A stretch of 64,000 nt of DNA. Source: Synanceia verrucosa (Eukaryota > Chordata > Actinopteri > Perciformes > Synanceiidae). Below, piece by piece: positions 60,672 to 64,000 of this stretch. Positions within the stretch are counted from its first letter, which is position 1. Each line of letters begins with the position of its first letter. A model generated the notes under the pieces. It was not told where the DNA came from, ran no database searches, and was given only the letters and a program-made list of their open reading frames with translations. Location of the stretch: NCBI GenBank assembly GCA_029721515.1, contig CM056565.1, positions 3,512,242 through 3,576,241 on the forward strand. Direction: 5' to 3'. A program made the translations under genes and the position numbers.

Positions 60672-62230
60672 TGTACAATCTGTACAGGATATGACACCCT
60701 CTGTCCTTTACAAATGACCCTCGCATCGACTAAGGAAAAACTCCCCAAAAAAACCCTTTTAACAGGGAAAAAGAAACGGAAGAAACCTCAGGAAGAGCAA
60801 CAGAGGAGGGATCCCTCTTCCAGGATGGACAGACGTGCAATAGATGCCATGTGTACAGAATAACAACAATGAAAACACATTAACATTACATATAAAATTG
60901 TATGGAAATGTCCAACTCAATATAACAACAGCTAATATACAGTGTGTATATATAGAATTGTATGAGAGTGTCCAAGGGGATGAAGAGCATCATCAAGCTA
61001 TCAGCAAAGGATGAGAAGCATGTCGTCCTCTCCACCACACCAACCAGAAGAAGCCTGGGCAGCACATCTTCCTCTCCACCACACCAACCAGAAGAAGCCT
61101 GGGCAGCACATCTTCCACTCCACCACACCAAACAGGAGAAACCTCCGCAAGATGACCTCGTCACCACCACGTCACTCAGAACCAGAAGATGAAGCCTGAC
61201 TGGTCTGCACAACCTCTACTCCACCAGGTAGACTGGATCCATGGATACCTGTGAGATGAGAACGCACAGGGACTACGAGGCACAAAAATAATCTGCAGCA
61301 TGTGTTAAAGGGAGGAAGAGTAAACACATCCTCTTCTCCACTACTCTAACAAATACAACCTGAGCAGCATTGCCTCTTCTCCATCTCACCACCATCAGGA
61401 CAGACGAAGCCTGGATGACACCACCTCCTTCTCACCAAGTAGCCTCAGCTCACGGACACCTGGGAGCTGAGAGCACAGGGGCTCCGGGGAAGAAGATGAG
61501 TGAGTAAAATGACTTAATGGAGGCATCCAAATGAAGAAGAAGAGAAGCTCAGTGTGTCAGAGGAAGTCCCCGGCAGTCTAGACCTACAGCAGCATAACTA
61601 AGGATTGATCCAAGGCAGCCTGAGTCAACCTTGGATCAGTCCTAACTATAAGCACTATCAAAAAGGAAAGTCTTAAGCCTACTCTTGAATAAGGGGATGG
61701 TGTCTGCCTCCCGGACTGAAAGAGGGAGTTGGTTCCACAGAAGAGGAGCTTGATAACTGAAAGCTCTAGCTCCCATTCTACTTTTATAAACCCTAGGAAC
61801 CTCTAGTAGTCCTGCATTCTGAGAGCGCAGAGTTCTAGCAGGATTATAAGGCACTATTAGCTCTTTAAGATAAGATGGTGCATGACCATTCAGTGCCCTG
61901 TAGGTGAGGAGGAGGATTTTAAATTCTATTCTAGATTTTACAGGGAGCCAGTGCAGAGAGGCTAACACCGGAGAAATATGGTCTCTTTTCCTGGTTCTGG
62001 TCAGAACACGTGCTGCTGCGTTCTGGACCAGCTGGAGAGTCTTGATAGACTTATTAGGGCAGCCTGATAATAAGGAATTGCAATAGTCCAGCCTAGAAGT
62101 TACAAATGCATAGACTAATTTTTCTGCATAGTTTTGAGAGAGAATATGCCTTATTTTTGAAATGTTGCGCAGATGGAAAAAAATGTGTTCTAGCTGTTTG
62201 TTTCATGTGGACGTTGAAGGACATATCTTG
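60672..62230 (-). mobile_element. L2-clade LINE, 5'-truncated antisense copy (copy C)
   Basis: Mirrors copy B from the 3' UTR ('tacaatctgtacagg') back to the RT C-terminal region. It lacks the terminal about 70 bp of tail. Its 3' UTR has a tandem duplication of about 46 bp around 61045-61125 that copy B lacks. The 5' break at 62230 abuts a Tc1 fossil. Confidence 0.9.
61642..62086 (-). pseudogene. L2 RT C-terminal remnant
   Basis: Codes LASLHWLPVKSRIEFKILLL through KTFLFDSAYS, differing from copy B at only a few residues, so both copies are relatively young. No RT catalytic domain remains. Confidence 0.88.
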
Positions 62231-62234
62231 TAGT

Positions 62235-62629
62235 GTGAAGAGGTCACCAACTTTCTGCAGAGTCAATCACTACAGACCTCCAAACTTCATGTGGCCTTCA
62301 GATTAGCTCAAGAACAGTGCACAGAGAGCTTCATGGAATGGGTTTCCATGGCCGAGCAGCTGCATCCAAGCCATACAACAGTGCAATGCAAAGTGTTGGA
62401 TGCAGTGGTGTAAAGCACGTCACCACTGGACTCTAGAGCAGTGGAGACGTGTTCTCTGGAGTGACGAATCACGCTTCTCCATCTGGCAATCTGATGGATG
62501 AGTCTGGGTTTGGTTACCAGGTTACCAGGAGAACGATACTTGTTGGACTGCATTGTGCCAAGTGTAAAGTTTGGTGGAGGGGGGATTATGGTGTGGGGTT
62601 GTTTTTCAGGAGCTGGGCTTGGCCCCTTT
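62235..62629 (+). mobile_element. Tc1-like transposase fossil
   Basis: Plus-strand frames read HHWTLEQWRRVLWSDESRF, VWLPGERYLLDCIVPSVKFG and GGIMVWGCFSGAG, the central catalytic region of a Tc1-like transposase from a family distinct from that at 49.8 kb. It has stops and no inverted repeats. Confidence 0.85.
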
Positions 62630-63183
62630 CTGGTTCACACAGGACACCGCACGGCGCCAGCCTGCAGGCGCTGGGCTGTTCACACATAAAGCGTTTTCTG
62701 CTGCGCTCTTTCCGCGCGGGTCAAACATCGACTTTGCTCGGCAGTGCTCAGTTGTATCCACCTGCTCTCAGTTTTCCACATTTACAATCGGTAAACACAA
62801 AGCGTTTGGAGGGATGTCTCATTTCTCTCCCTCTAGGCTGTGTGTGTGTGTGTGTGTGTGTGTGTGGACGCGCGTCTCTCTTGTGTTTAGACCCGTCTAC
62901 GGACAATCTTCATTTAATGTATTTTATTTTGAAAATTAACCGGATTCTCTCACATCTCCTGTTCACGACTTCCTGTCTGGTCCGATCTGCTCTGTCCAGC
63001 TTTACAACTGGCGCTTGCGGCGCTTGCGGCTCGCGCAAAAAATAGAGAGAAGCGGAGCGGCCGCGCTCCAGAGCGCGAGCCGTTCCGCGCGCGCTGTGTG
63101 AACAGTCACATAAGTTAACATGGGCGCCGATCTGAAACTCGGTGAGCGGCGCTTCCGCGCGCGGCGCGTCCTGTGTGAACCAG
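62630..63183. mobile_element. CpG-rich non-autonomous element with terminal inverted repeats
   Basis: 16-bp perfect inverted termini (CTGGTTCACACAGGAC) enclose 554 bp. A second inverted pair 'ctgttcacac' lies inside each end. The interior is strongly CpG-rich (e.g. 'gcgcgagccgttccgcgcgc') and includes a (GT)n run at 62837-62865. No coding region. It interrupts the Tc1 fossil. Confidence 0.8.
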
Positions 63184-64000
63184 GCGTGAGTTCCAGTGAA
63201 AGGAACTCTGAATGCTTCAGCATACCAAGACAGTTGTTATGTTGAGGAATCGGGAGCGAGTAAAGCGAAGCAGGCAGATATGTTGTTGAAACTAAACTTT
63301 GTGGCACAGTTTACCTGAGCTGCTACTCAATAGAAAGAAATGTCTATCTAGACTGGAGATTTTTTTCCAGCAGTCCTGATTAACATTTATTAAAAGTCTT
63401 GTTAACAACCTCTGCATTCACCTCTGATGAAAAAGAGTAGTAACATGACCAGTTGGTGATATTGATAGGATATAAACTGTAGCCAATATATTTAGTCTAT
63501 AGGCTATCAATTTATACTGTTATACTAATAATGGTAGTAGCAGCTGGTATATGTATTATAGTCTATAAAAATAGACAGTAGTATAATAATAACAGTTTCT
63601 TCTTCTTCTTATTATTATTATTAGGCTATTATTGTCATTAGTTTTAGTTTGCATTAATTGCATTTTAATTTTATTGAGGATGCGCATACACAAGGAGTGC
63701 GGCTCATACAGCATGTGCAGAGAATAGATGGCTTCTGAAGTTATTTTTTTAATATTTATTTATTTACTTGTACTTATTTCAGGTTGATTTTATTAGACTC
63801 ATACAGCCAAACTACCTTTACATTTGTTATTGCTAATAAATGTTGGTCAGGCAGAATGGTATGTTGTTGTACGGTCATTTTATACCTATGATACATTTGG
63901 GAATGGGAGGAAGCGGGAGGGGGTAGGACCTCCAAATAAAATTTTGCTTAGGGCCCCAATTTGGTCAGGGGCGGCCCTGATGGTAGTTATCAATTTGGTA
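63184..64000. other. intergenic, nothing recognised
   Basis: AT-rich DNA with short TTC/ATT microsatellites near 63600. The last line ('agggccccaatttggtcagg' and after) resembles the end of a fish repeat. No gene. Confidence 0.5.

Overview
The window is vertebrate nuclear DNA, almost certainly from a teleost fish. Its genes are split by GT-AG introns (with two apparent GC-AG exceptions), and the intergenic DNA is AT-rich. It carries fish-type L2 and Tx1-clade LINEs, Tc1-like, hAT-like and TTAA-flanked elements, and abundant microsatellites. The repeat repertoire looks percomorph-like, but the species cannot be named from sequence alone.

Four protein-coding genes can be reconstructed exon by exon. 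(1) fez1 on the minus strand (1-7200): the 5' coding half of a kinesin/axon-growth adaptor, running off the left edge. (2) rexo2 on the minus strand (25016-29749): a complete seven-exon mitochondrial/cytosolic oligoribonuclease with the DEDDh residues present. (3) A ripply gene, best matching ripply1, on the minus strand (33907-35903): four exons encoding a 138-residue Groucho/T-box corepressor with a WRPW motif. (4) prrg3 on the plus strand (about 45185-54583): a proline-rich Gla transmembrane protein with a Gla domain, one membrane segment and two PPxY motifs. These genes have unrelated functions and are neighbours only by chromosomal history; they are not operon-like.

Layout. 1-7.2 kb: fez1 exons, with a GT microsatellite fused to one splice donor. 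7.2-11.4 kb: upstream fez1 DNA with no recognisable gene. 11.5-18.3 kb: a minisatellite that begins inside an antisense L2 3' end and is interrupted by a 3.4-kb sense L2 insertion. 18.9-24.2 kb: a terminal-inverted-repeat element, a decayed Tx1-clade LINE and a teleost repeat with about 476-bp internal periodicity. 24.7-30.7 kb: rexo2, with a hAT-like element 27 bp upstream of its first ATG. 32.5-33.0 kb: a Tc1 fossil. 33.9-36.2 kb: ripply and its upstream region. 42.1-44.3 kb: a 31-bp minisatellite. 45.1-54.6 kb: prrg3, whose introns hold a BED-finger fragment, a perfect 123-bp inverted repeat, an L2 fragment and a nearly intact Tc1-like transposon. 54.6-64 kb: no gene recognised, but an antisense L2, a Tc1 fossil and a CpG-rich inverted-repeat element abut one another at 60.7-63.2 kb.

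No wholly new system was demonstrated. The strongest leads are the perfect palindrome, the L2-seeded higher-order minisatellite, the two GC-AG introns in rexo2, and the microsatellite splice donor of fez1.
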